Assembly (NCBI GenBank): GCA_964351745.1
Contig: CAYGPI010000066.1
Coordinates: forward strand, 1-15,647
Reading direction: 5' to 3'
DNA from: CAYNJF01 sp964351745
GTDB taxonomy: Bacteria; Pseudomonadota; Gammaproteobacteria; Berkiellales; Berkiellaceae
Length of the DNA stretch: 15,647 nucleotides
Below, one piece after another: positions 6,593-14,167 of this stretch; the first letter of the stretch is position 1, and every line of letters begins with the position of its first letter. The position numbers were made by a program, and so were the translations under genes. The notes beneath the pieces are model-generated. The model had not been told where the DNA came from. It searched no databases and was given only the letters and a program-made list of their open reading frames with translations.

Positions 6593-8689
6593 TTACCTGC
6601 GGTTTATGACTTCTTCCGCAATATTAGCGGGAGCTTCTGCATATTTAGAGAATTCCATCGAATAAGTAGCACGACCTTGTGTCGCTGATCTTAAATCTGT
6701 GGCGTACCCAAACATTTCAGACAAAGGAACCTCTGCTTTAATGTTTTTTCCTGATGGAGAATCATCCATACCATGCACCATGCCGCGACGACGATTAAGG
6801 TCACCGACAACATCTCCCATGTAATCTTCAGGAGTGACGACTTCAACATTCATCATTGGCTCAAGCAATTTTGCTCCAGCCTTTAATGCACCTTGTTTGA
6901 AGCCTAAAGATCCAGCAATTTTAAATGCCATCTCATTAGAATCGACATCATGATAAGAACCATCAAACAGAGTGACTTTGACGTCAACAACTGGATAACC
7001 AGCTAAGACACCGTTTTCCATCTGTTCTTGAGCACCCTTACCAACAGCAGATATGTACTCTCTAGGTACAACACCACCTTTGATTTCATCGATAAATTCA
7101 AATCCTTTGCCAGGCTCATTTGGCTCAAGTTTCAACCAAACATGACCGTATTGACCACGACCACCTGATTGTCGAACGAATTTGCCTTCTTGCTCAACAG
7201 TCTTCGTGATTGTTTCACGGTATGCCACCTGCGGGTTACCCACATTAGCTTCCACTGAGAATTCACGCTTCATTCTATCAACAAGAATTTCTAGATGAAG
7301 TTCGCCCATTCCAGCAATAATGGTTTGGCCTGACTCTTCATCTGTACTCACTCTAAAAGATGGATCTTCTTTGGCCAATCGACCAAGAGCAACACCCATT
7401 TTCTCCTGATCTGCTTTTGTTTTAGGTTCAATAGCAACAGAGATAACCGGCTCAGGGAAGTCCATTCTTTCAAGAATGATTGGATCACTTGGATCACACA
7501 ATGTATCACCTGTCGTTGTGTGCTTAAGACCCACAACAGCAGCAATATCACCTGCAAAAACTTCTTTAATTTCTTCACGACTGTTCGAATGCATTTGCAG
7601 CATACGACCAAAACGTTCTTTCTTATCTTTCACAGAGTTAATGACTGAAGTACCAGCTTCAAGCTTACCTGAGTAAACTCTAAAGAAGGTTAAAGTACCA
7701 ACATAAGGATCATTGACAATTTTAAAAGCTAAAGCTGAAAACGGTGCATTATCGTCCGCTTTTCTATAAATAACTTTCTCTTCATCATCAACGTCGGTGC
7801 CTTTCATATCAACAACATCGAGTGGTGAAGGTAAGAAATCAACAACAGCGTCTAACATTGTTTGAACGCCTTTATTTTTAAAGGCAGAACCACAAAGAAC
7901 AGGAACGATATCATTAGATATTGTACGTGCTCTGATAGAAGATCTTACTTCATCTTCTGTTAAATCACCTGTTTCAAGATACTTTTCCATTAACTCTTCA
8001 GTTGCTTCAGCAGCAGCTTCAAGTAAATGTTCACGCCATTCTTCACAGAGTTCAGCCATATCTTCAGGAATGTCACGCTCTTCATAGCGCATACCTTGAC
8101 TTTCGTCATCCCAGTAAATAGCTTTCATTCCTAAAAGATCAATGACGCCTTCAAAATCTTCTTCAGCGCCAATTGGCAATTGTAATGGTACAGGATTTGA
8201 GCCAAGCCTTGTTTTAATTTGATCTACGACTCTTAAGAAGTTTGCGCCAGCTCTGTCCATTTTATTGACAAAAGCCATACGTGGAACATGATATTTGTTC
8301 GCTTGGCGCCAAACAGTTTCTGATTGTGGCTCTACACCACCAACAGCACAAAATACAGCACAAGCACCATCAAGAACCTTCAATGAACGCTCAACTTCAA
8401 TCGTGAAATCAACGTGACCAGGGGTATCAATGATATTAATACGGTGCTCTTCAAACTGTTGCTTCATCCCTTTCCAATGGCAAGTGGTTGCAGCAGATGT
8501 AATCGTGATACCACGCTCTTGTTCCTGCTCCATCCAATCCATAACAGCTGCGCCATCATGAACTTCACCAATCTTGTGGGAAATACCTGTATAGAACAAG
8601 ACACGTTCAGTAGTTGTTGTTTTACCAGCATCAATATGGGCCATAATGCCTATATTTCTTGTTCGTTTGAGTGGTGTTTTACGGGCCAC
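6593..8689 (-). CDS. fusA: Translation elongation factor G
   Basis: GTPase that drives translocation of tRNA and mRNA and, with ribosome recycling factor, splits ribosomes after termination. The 698-residue protein (E. coli 704) has all GTPase motifs: P-loop AHIDAGKT (17-24), switch I RGITIT (59-64), DTPGH (88-92), NKMD (142-145) and GSAF (267-270). The domain IV tip loop DGSYHDVDSNEMAFK carries the expected histidine (H580). The sequence is complete and close to gammaproteobacterial EF-G1. The start codon is GTG with AGGAG eight bases upstream, and MARKTPLKR matches the family N-terminus. It follows rpsG by 18 bases and is followed directly by rpsJ, with no tuf between. Confidence 0.98.
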   Translation of the reverse strand: MARKTPLKRTRNIGIMAHIDAGKTTTTERVLFYTGISHKIGEVHDGAAVMDWMEQEQERGITITSAATTCHWKGMKQQFEEHRINIIDTPGHVDFTIEVERSLKVLDGACAVFCAVGGVEPQSETVWRQANKYHVPRMAFVNKMDRAGANFLRVVDQIKTRLGSNPVPLQLPIGAEEDFEGVIDLLGMKAIYWDDESQGMRYEERDIPEDMAELCEEWREHLLEAAAEATEELMEKYLETGDLTEDEVRSSIRARTISNDIVPVLCGSAFKNKGVQTMLDAVVDFLPSPLDVVDMKGTDVDDEEKVIYRKADDNAPFSALAFKIVNDPYVGTLTFFRVYSGKLEAGTSVINSVKDKKERFGRMLQMHSNSREEIKEVFAGDIAAVVGLKHTTTGDTLCDPSDPIILERMDFPEPVISVAIEPKTKADQEKMGVALGRLAKEDPSFRVSTDEESGQTIIAGMGELHLEILVDRMKREFSVEANVGNPQVAYRETITKTVEQEGKFVRQSGGRGQYGHVWLKLEPNEPGKGFEFIDEIKGGVVPREYISAVGKGAQEQMENGVLAGYPVVDVKVTLFDGSYHDVDSNEMAFKIAGSLGFKQGALKAGAKLLEPMMNVEVVTPEDYMGDVVGDLNRRRGMVHGMDDSPSGKNIKAEVPLSEMFGYATDLRSATQGRATYSMEFSKYAEAPANIAEEVINRR

Positions 8690-8707
8690 TTTGGAAACTC
8701 CTAAACC

Positions 8708-9196
8708 TTACCAGCGGAAATGAGAGAACGCTTTGTTAGCTTCTGCCATGCGGTGAACATCTTCACGCTTCTTGACAGAGCCACCTTTACCACGACCACC
8801 GCCTTCTTCATCAGCGGCATCCATAATTTCAGCAGCAAGTCTCGCCATAAAACCTTTTTCATTACGCTTTCTTGCATATTCTACAAGCCAGCGCATGGCT
8901 AAAGCTGCGCCACGATCTGGGCGAACTTCGATAGGCACTTGGTAAGTTGCTCCACCTACACGTCTAGATTTAACTTCGACGGTTGGTCTAATATGCTCTA
9001 ATGCTCTTTTAAAGACCTCAATAGGATCTTTATGAAGCTTCTCTTTAATATATTCAAAAGCACCGTATACAGCTTTTTCAGCTATCGACTTTTTACCATC
9101 TACCATTAAGTGATTAATAAATTTAGCCAATAATTCACTTCCATATATAGGATCTGGTAGTGTTTTTCTTTTTGCTGCGACTCTTCTTCTAGGCAT
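8708..9196 (-). CDS. rpsG: 30S ribosomal protein S7
   Basis: Primary 16S rRNA-binding protein that nucleates the 30S head and lines the E site; in E. coli it represses str translation through the rpsL-rpsG junction. The 162-residue protein has MPRRRVAAKRKTLPDP, AKFINHLMVDGKKS, VEVKSRRVGGATYQVPIEVR and VKKREDVHRMAEANKAFSHF. Between DAAD and VKKRED there is a glycine-rich stretch EEGGGRGKGGS (about residues 130-140), roughly six residues longer than in E. coli. Ribosome-binding site AGGAAA precedes ATG. The rpsL-rpsG gap is only 24 bases, much shorter than the E. coli S7 target region. Confidence 0.97.
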   Translation of the reverse strand: MPRRRVAAKRKTLPDPIYGSELLAKFINHLMVDGKKSIAEKAVYGAFEYIKEKLHKDPIEVFKRALEHIRPTVEVKSRRVGGATYQVPIEVRPDRGAALAMRWLVEYARKRNEKGFMARLAAEIMDAADEEGGGRGKGGSVKKREDVHRMAEANKAFSHFRW

Positions 9197-9220
9197 TGCT
9201 CAATTTCCTAATTTATCTGA

Positions 9221-9607
9221 TCATTTAGCTGATTCAGTTTTAGGTCTCTTTGTTCCATATTTGGAACGACCCTGCTTACGACTGGCGACACCTGAGGTAT
9301 CCAAACTGCCGCGAACGACATGATAACGAACACCAGGTAAATCTTTTACACGACCACCCCGAATAAGTACGACGGAATGCTCCTGTAAGTTATGACCTTC
9401 ACCGCCAATGTATGCTGTTACTTCGAAGCCGTTTGTTAATTTAACACGGCACACTTTACGCAAAGCTGAGTTTGGTTTCTTAGGTTTTACTGTATAAACC
9501 CTTGTGCAAACTCCACGTCTTGCAGGACACGCCATTAGCGCTGGCCCTTTTGACTTGGTTTTAATTTGCTTGCGCCCGTGGCGTACTAGCTGTTGAATAG
9601 TAGGCAT
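9221..9607 (-). CDS. rpsL: 30S ribosomal protein S12
   Basis: 30S shoulder protein at the decoding centre, governing accuracy and streptomycin response. The 128-residue protein keeps KKPNSALRKVCRVKL and GEGHNLQEHSVVLIRGGRVK. K43, K88 and P91 (gene numbering) are as in streptomycin-sensitive E. coli, and D89, the RimO methylthiolation site, is present. Position 41 is lysine instead of the usual threonine, and the N-terminus MPTIQQLVRHGRKQ is unlike typical gammaproteobacterial S12 (MATxNQLVRKPR). The start at 9607 is set by homology; AAGGAG at 9621-9626 is 13 bases away, rather far. An in-frame extension to a GTG at 9667 has no family counterpart. First gene of the long str-S10-spc run. Confidence 0.97.
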   Translation of the reverse strand: MPTIQQLVRHGRKQIKTKSKGPALMACPARRGVCTRVYTVKPKKPNSALRKVCRVKLTNGFEVTAYIGGEGHNLQEHSVVLIRGGRVKDLPGVRYHVVRGSLDTSGVASRKQGRSKYGTKRPKTESAK

Positions 9608-9647
9608 TGTGGTTAAAATACTCCTTCGCTCGCTTGTGCCATTTTTT

Positions 9648-9677
9648 ATTAGATACGTACAAAACACCTTCGCACAA
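9648..9677 (-). promoter_or_regulatory. Candidate sigma-70 promoter for rpsL
   Basis: Minus-strand TTGTGC (9672-9677, three of six matches to TTGACA) and TCTAAT (9648-9653, five of six matches to TATAAT), separated by 18 bases. It would give a leader of about 34 bases before rpsL. The -35 match is poor. Two TAGAAT hexamers farther upstream (9679-9684 and 9793-9798) are alternative -10 elements, but I find no good -35 for either. Choice among them is uncertain. Confidence 0.3.
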
Positions 9678-9706
9678 TATTCTAGGCGAAATGTAACTAA
9701 TTTTGG

Positions 9707-9724
9707 TTAACCATATTTGGTTAA
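9707..9724 (-). repeat. Inverted repeat TTAACCA-4-TGGTTAA
   Basis: Perfect 7-base arms around a 4-base centre. A direct repeat of TTAACCAAA begins again right after it on the minus strand. It could be an RNA hairpin if transcription starts upstream at about 9787, or a protein-binding site if it starts at about 9641. Confidence 0.6.
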
Positions 9725-9730
9725 TCTAAA

Positions 9731-9756
9731 GAACTACCTTTAAAGTGATGTAGTTC
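9731..9756 (-). repeat. Inverted repeat GAACTAC-12-GTAGTTC
   Basis: Perfect 7-base arms separated by 12 bases that contain the self-complementary CTTTAAAG. In RNA it would fold into a hairpin followed by a short UUUAG, too weak a U-tract for a normal terminator. Confidence 0.55.
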
Positions 9757-9764
9757 GTTTTCAA

Positions 9765-9780
9765 ACCCGCATTAGCAGGT
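9765..9780 (-). repeat. Short hairpin ACCTGC-TAAT-GCGGGT
   Basis: On the minus strand, six pairs (one of them G-U in RNA) close a 4-base UAAU loop. The asymmetric G-U pair means it is better as RNA than as a DNA palindrome. It lies just downstream of the TAGAAT at 9793-9798. Confidence 0.45.
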
Positions 9781-9825
9781 ACAACGTTAGCGATTCTACA
9801 ATAAACCTATTGATAAAACACGCTT

Positions 9826-9846
9826 TTTTTGAAATTAATTCAAAAA
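9826..9846. repeat. AT-rich inverted repeat between rpoC terminator and rpsL
   Basis: Arms TTTTTGAA and TTCAAAAA around ATTAA. It is low in GC, so a stable hairpin is doubtful. It may be an UP-element-like A/T tract or simply AT-rich sequence. Confidence 0.4.
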
Positions 9847-9883
9847 CACTAGAAATGTCGTCATTTTCAATAAGTTCAACTTA

Positions 9884-9908
9884 AAACGCCCTCAATTTGA
9901 GGGCGTTT
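9884..9908 (-). terminator. Rho-independent terminator after rpoC
   Basis: Perfect 11-base arms AAACGCCCTCA and TGAGGGCGTTT with a 3-base loop, beginning about 18 bases after the rpoC stop. In the minus-strand transcript the stem ends in UUU and continues UAAGUU, a short U-tract. The stem is GC-rich in an AT-rich setting, which supports a true terminator. It separates the rpoBC transcript from the rpsL unit. Confidence 0.85.
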
Positions 9909-9925
9909 CAAGTCTTTTTTTAAGA

Positions 9926-12900
9926 TTAAGAGGCTGATGAGTTAAGCATCTCACTAAGAGCATGCTCAACATCTTTAGCAGTTACTTTACTGCTTCTTGA
10001 TAGATTACCAACAGCCCTAATTCTCGCTTTTTCAGCCCTTTCTAGGTGATGGGCTAACCCAGTCCCGGCTGGTATGAGTCGTCCAACTATCACATTTTCC
10101 TTCAACCCGCGAAGATCATCACGCTTACCGCATACGGCAGCTTCGGTTAGAACTCGAGTTGTTTCCTGGAATGAAGCCGCTGAAATAAACGATTCTGTCG
10201 CCAGTGAAGCCTTAGTAATACCCAGAAGTACTCTTTCAAAGACAGCAGGTGATGCATTTTCATCTTTGCTAATCTTATCAAGATTAACACTCTGTACTGC
10301 TGAAAGCTCTTCAGTTTCACCAATAATGAATCGAGTATCTCCAGGCTCAACAATTAATACTTTTCTTAGCATTTGTCGAACTATCGTCTCAATGTGCTTA
10401 TCATTAATGCCCACACCTTGGAGACGATAAACATCCTGAACTTCATTGACGATATAATTGGCCAACTTACTAACGCCCAATAAACGAAGAATGTCATGAG
10501 GATTTGAAGGACCATCAGCAATGACTTCCCCTCTTTCCACTGACTCACCTTCAAAGACACCAACATGACGCCATTTTGGAATGAGCTCTTCATGGACGTG
10601 ACCATCACTACTCGTGATCACTAAGCGACGCTTGCCTTTAGTCTCCTTGCCGAAACTTATAACACCAGAAGTTTCAGCCAAAATAGCTGATTCTTTAGGC
10701 TTACGAGCCTCAAACAAATCCGCTACTCTTGGCAGACCACCGGTAATGTCTCGAGTTTTAGATGTTTCTTGTGGCAGCCTTGCGAGAACGTCACCAACAT
10801 TAATACTTTGCCCATCTTCAACACTGACTAAAGCGCCAGAAGATAAGAAATAGTGAGCAGGCACTGTTGTATTAGCAAGATACAAGTCATCGCCATTTTC
10901 ATCAACAAGCTTCAACATAGGTCTTAACTCTTTACCAGAGCTAGTTCTGTGCTGCTTTTGCTCAGAAATAACAATGTTAGAAAGACCTGTTACATCATCT
11001 GTTTGTCTATGAACTGTCACGCCATCGACCATATCCACAAAAACAATCTTACCCGCTACTTCTGTAATAATTGGATGTGTATGAGGATCCCAGTTTGCAA
11101 CGGTTTGTCCGCTAGTAACACTATCACCATCAACAGCTGTTAAAACCGCACCATATGGAAGTTTATAACGCTCTCTGTCTCTGCCATGTTCATCGACAAC
11201 AGACAACTCACCAGATCTGGAAACAGTCACATAGTTGTTATTTGTATTTTTAACCATTTTAAGGTTATGCAACTTAATATGACCTTTAGATTTGACCATA
11301 ATACTGTTTTCTTCAGTCACCCTAGATGCCGCACCACCGATATGGAAAGTACGCATCGTTAACTGTGTTCCAGGCTCACCAATCGATTGAGCAGCAATAA
11401 CACCAACAGATTCACCGATGTTAACTTTATGTCCACGAGCCAAATCGCGGCCATAGCAAGAAGAGCAAACACCGTGATGGGCTTCACAAGTAATTGGTGA
11501 TCGCACGCGAACACTATCAACCGTGAATTCTTCTAACAAATCAACAAGTCTCTCATCTAATAGAGAGCCTTTAGGTATCGCAACCTCTGTGGAATTTGGC
11601 TTGCAGATATCATCCATCGTCACACGACCAAGGACTCGCTCTCTTAACGGCTCAACAACATCACCACCTTCAATGAGAGGGATAATAATGAGTCCTTCTG
11701 TCGTGCCACAATCATCTTCTGTGACAACAACATCTTGTGCCACATCAACCAAGCGACGTGTCAAGTAACCTGAGTTAGCAGTTTTTAATGCAGTATCAGC
11801 CAAACCTTTACGAGCACCGTGAGTAGAAATAAAGTACTGGGATACGTTCAAACCTTCACGGAAATTAGCAGTAATAGGTGTTTCAATGATCGAACCATCT
11901 GGCTTAGCCATCAAGCCACGCATACCGGCTAGCTGTCTAATCTGTGCAGCACTACCACGAGCACCAGAATCAGCCATCATGTATACGGAATTAAACGATT
12001 CATGAGGAACCATATTTCCATTTGCGTCTTCGATCATTTCATTGGAGATTTCATCCATCATCGCTTTCGCAACCTGATCATTGGCTCTTGACCAAATATC
12101 AATCACTTTATTCTTACGTTCACCATTGGTGACGAGACCTGAGCTATATTGAGTTTCAATTTCGAGCACTTCTTCTTCAGCTTGCTCAATAAGAACCTGT
12201 TTAGCTGCAGGAATGACAAGGTCATTAATGCCAATGGATGAGCCTGATAACATGGCATATTTGAAACCGGTATACATCAACTGATCAGCCAATATCACAG
12301 TCTCTTTAATACCAACACGTCGGTAACAACTGTTTATAAGCTTAGAAATAACTTTCTTAGTCATGGTCAAGTTAACCCATGAATAAGGAACCCCACTGGG
12401 TAACAACTCTGATAAGAGGGCACGGCCAGCTGTCGTTTCAACCAAGCTAATGCCGTCTTCGTCAGCCACTCTGACCTGAATCTTCGCATGCAGATCAACT
12501 GATTTATTCGAATAGGCTCTGTGTACCTCAGCAACATCAGCAAAAATCATGCCTTCACCTTTAGAGTTAACTCTTTCACGAGTTAAATAATAAAGGCCCA
12601 AAACAACGTCCTGAGATGGAACAATAATTGGCTCACCATTAGCTGGCGACAACACATTGTTGGTAGACATCATCAATGTGCGAGCTTCTAATTGAGCTTC
12701 GATTGTCAGCGGTACGTGGACCGCCATTTGGTCACCATCGAAATCCGCGTTATAAGCAGCACAAACTAAAGGATGTAACTGGATAGCTTTACCTTCAATA
12801 AGGACAGGCTCAAAAGCTTGAATACCTAATCTATGAAGGGTTGGCGCTCTATTAAGAAGCACTGGATGCTCACGGATAACTTCTTCAAGAATATCCCAAA

Positions 12901-14122
12901 CTTCAGGACCTTCGCGCTCAACTAATTTTTTCGCAGCCTTGATTGTTGTCGCAAGACCACGTAACTCAAGTTTGCTAAAAATAAAAGGTTTAAATAGTTC
13001 AAGCGCCATCTTCTTGGGAAGACCACACTGATGCAGGCGCAAAGTTGGCCCAACAACAATCACGGAACGCCCAGAATAATCAACACGCTTACCTAATAGA
13101 TTTTGTCTGAAGCGACCTTGCTTACCCTTAATCATGTCAGCTAACGATTTTAATGGACGCTTGTTGGATCCTGTAATCGCTCGACCACGTCGACCGTTAT
13201 CCAATAAGGCATCAACTGCTTCCTGTAACATCCTTTTCTCATTTCTAACAATGATGTCAGGCGCGCTTAGGTCAAGAAGACGTTTCAATCGGTTATTACG
13301 GTTAATGACTCGACGATATAGATCGTTCAAATCTGAAGTTGCAAAACGTCCACCATCTAATGGGACAAGTGGTCTTAGATCAGGTGGTAAGACAGGTAAA
13401 ACCGTCAAAATCATCCATTCTGGATTATTCCCAGACTCAATGAAGGACTCAATCAGTTTAAGTCTTTTACTTAATTTCTTAATTTTCGTATCTGAAGAAG
13501 TCGTTGGGATTTCTTCTCTTATTTTTTCAGCTTCGCCCTTCAGATCAATTTCTTTAAGCAGCTCTTTGACAGCTTCGGCACCCATTCGAGCATCAAAGTC
13601 ATCACCATATTGCTCAATGGCATCCAAATAGGCTTCTTCAGATAAAAGCTGACCTTTCTCTAAAGGAGTCATACCTGGCTCAATCACGACATAAGCTTCA
13701 AAATAAAGCACACGCTCTATATCTCTTAATGTCATGTCCATGAGCAAGCCAATCCGCGAAGGTAATGACTTTAAAAACCATATATGTGCCACTGGAGATG
13801 CCAATTCGACATGCCCCATTCTGTCGCGTCGAACCTTAGCTAAGGTTACTTCAACGCCACATTTCTCACAAATAACACCACGATGCTTAAGCCTTTTATA
13901 TTTTCCACACAAACATTCATAATCCTTAACAGGACCAAATATTTTTGCACAAAATAAACCATCTCTTTCAGGCTTAAACGTACGGTAGTTAATAGTCTCA
14001 GGCTTTTTAACTTCGCCATAAGACCATGACAATATCAATTCAGGCGGCGCAAGTGATAAACGAACACGGTTAAAGTCGTTATTTTTCTCTTGACGGCGAA
14101 CAATAGACAGTAGATCTCTCAA
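9926..14122 (-). CDS. rpoC: DNA-directed RNA polymerase subunit beta'
   Basis: Largest subunit of RNA polymerase, forming with beta the catalytic cleft. The 1398-residue protein (E. coli 1407) is complete. N-terminal zinc ribbon cysteines are C70, C72, C85 and C88. The metal-binding NADFDGDQMAVH motif is at about 458-469, with the three catalytic aspartates. The second zinc site has cysteines at about 805, 879, 886 and 889 (EDDCGT, then CEAHHGVCSSC). The trigger-loop segment MRTFHIGGAASR is at about 923. The 9-residue difference from E. coli lies in one loop near residue 550. The start codon is TTG, with GGAG eight bases upstream, and MRDLLSIVRR matches the family. It follows rpoB by 45 bases and ends just before a terminator. 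Confidence 0.98.
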   Translation of the reverse strand: MRDLLSIVRRQEKNNDFNRVRLSLAPPELILSWSYGEVKKPETINYRTFKPERDGLFCAKIFGPVKDYECLCGKYKRLKHRGVICEKCGVEVTLAKVRRDRMGHVELASPVAHIWFLKSLPSRIGLLMDMTLRDIERVLYFEAYVVIEPGMTPLEKGQLLSEEAYLDAIEQYGDDFDARMGAEAVKELLKEIDLKGEAEKIREEIPTTSSDTKIKKLSKRLKLIESFIESGNNPEWMILTVLPVLPPDLRPLVPLDGGRFATSDLNDLYRRVINRNNRLKRLLDLSAPDIIVRNEKRMLQEAVDALLDNGRRGRAITGSNKRPLKSLADMIKGKQGRFRQNLLGKRVDYSGRSVIVVGPTLRLHQCGLPKKMALELFKPFIFSKLELRGLATTIKAAKKLVEREGPEVWDILEEVIREHPVLLNRAPTLHRLGIQAFEPVLIEGKAIQLHPLVCAAYNADFDGDQMAVHVPLTIEAQLEARTLMMSTNNVLSPANGEPIIVPSQDVVLGLYYLTRERVNSKGEGMIFADVAEVHRAYSNKSVDLHAKIQVRVADEDGISLVETTAGRALLSELLPSGVPYSWVNLTMTKKVISKLINSCYRRVGIKETVILADQLMYTGFKYAMLSGSSIGINDLVIPAAKQVLIEQAEEEVLEIETQYSSGLVTNGERKNKVIDIWSRANDQVAKAMMDEISNEMIEDANGNMVPHESFNSVYMMADSGARGSAAQIRQLAGMRGLMAKPDGSIIETPITANFREGLNVSQYFISTHGARKGLADTALKTANSGYLTRRLVDVAQDVVVTEDDCGTTEGLIIIPLIEGGDVVEPLRERVLGRVTMDDICKPNSTEVAIPKGSLLDERLVDLLEEFTVDSVRVRSPITCEAHHGVCSSCYGRDLARGHKVNIGESVGVIAAQSIGEPGTQLTMRTFHIGGAASRVTEENSIMVKSKGHIKLHNLKMVKNTNNNYVTVSRSGELSVVDEHGRDRERYKLPYGAVLTAVDGDSVTSGQTVANWDPHTHPIITEVAGKIVFVDMVDGVTVHRQTDDVTGLSNIVISEQKQHRTSSGKELRPMLKLVDENGDDLYLANTTVPAHYFLSSGALVSVEDGQSINVGDVLARLPQETSKTRDITGGLPRVADLFEARKPKESAILAETSGVISFGKETKGKRRLVITSSDGHVHEELIPKWRHVGVFEGESVERGEVIADGPSNPHDILRLLGVSKLANYIVNEVQDVYRLQGVGINDKHIETIVRQMLRKVLIVEPGDTRFIIGETEELSAVQSVNLDKISKDENASPAVFERVLLGITKASLATESFISAASFQETTRVLTEAAVCGKRDDLRGLKENVIVGRLIPAGTGLAHHLERAEKARIRAVGNLSRSSKVTAKDVEHALSEMLNSSAS

Positions 14123-14167
14123 GGTCGTCTCTCCAGTTTTATTTGTACACGATGTAGCTCATTTATC

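Larger units (their letters stand above)
9608..9925 (-). promoter_or_regulatory. rpoC-rpsL intergenic region (318 bases)
   Basis: The only sizeable gap in the window. Reading in the direction of transcription it holds the rpoC terminator (9884-9908), an AT-rich inverted repeat (9826-9846), a TAGAAT -10-like element (9793-9798), three short inverted repeats (9765-9780, 9731-9756, 9707-9724), a second TAGAAT (9679-9684), a weak -35/-10 pair (9648-9677) and the rpsL ribosome-binding site (9621-9626). I see no tRNA, small RNA gene with a clear boundary, or conserved reading frame. It must supply the promoter for rpsL onward, since the terminator blocks most read-through from rpoC. Confidence 0.6.

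Noticed and set aside
9340..9490. Streptomycin resistance in rpsL
   Set aside because: K43, K88 and P91 are the sensitive-type residues; K41 is unusual but is not a known resistance change that I can name.
9608..9667. Twenty-residue in-frame N-terminal extension of rpsL from a GTG at 9667
   Set aside because: It has no counterpart in S12, spans the ribosome-binding site, and the family N-terminus begins at 9607.
13134..13631. Long open frame on the plus strand opposite rpoC
   Set aside because: It lies wholly inside the conserved rpoC coding sequence, shows no recognisable protein or ribosome-binding site, and is an expected antisense shadow.
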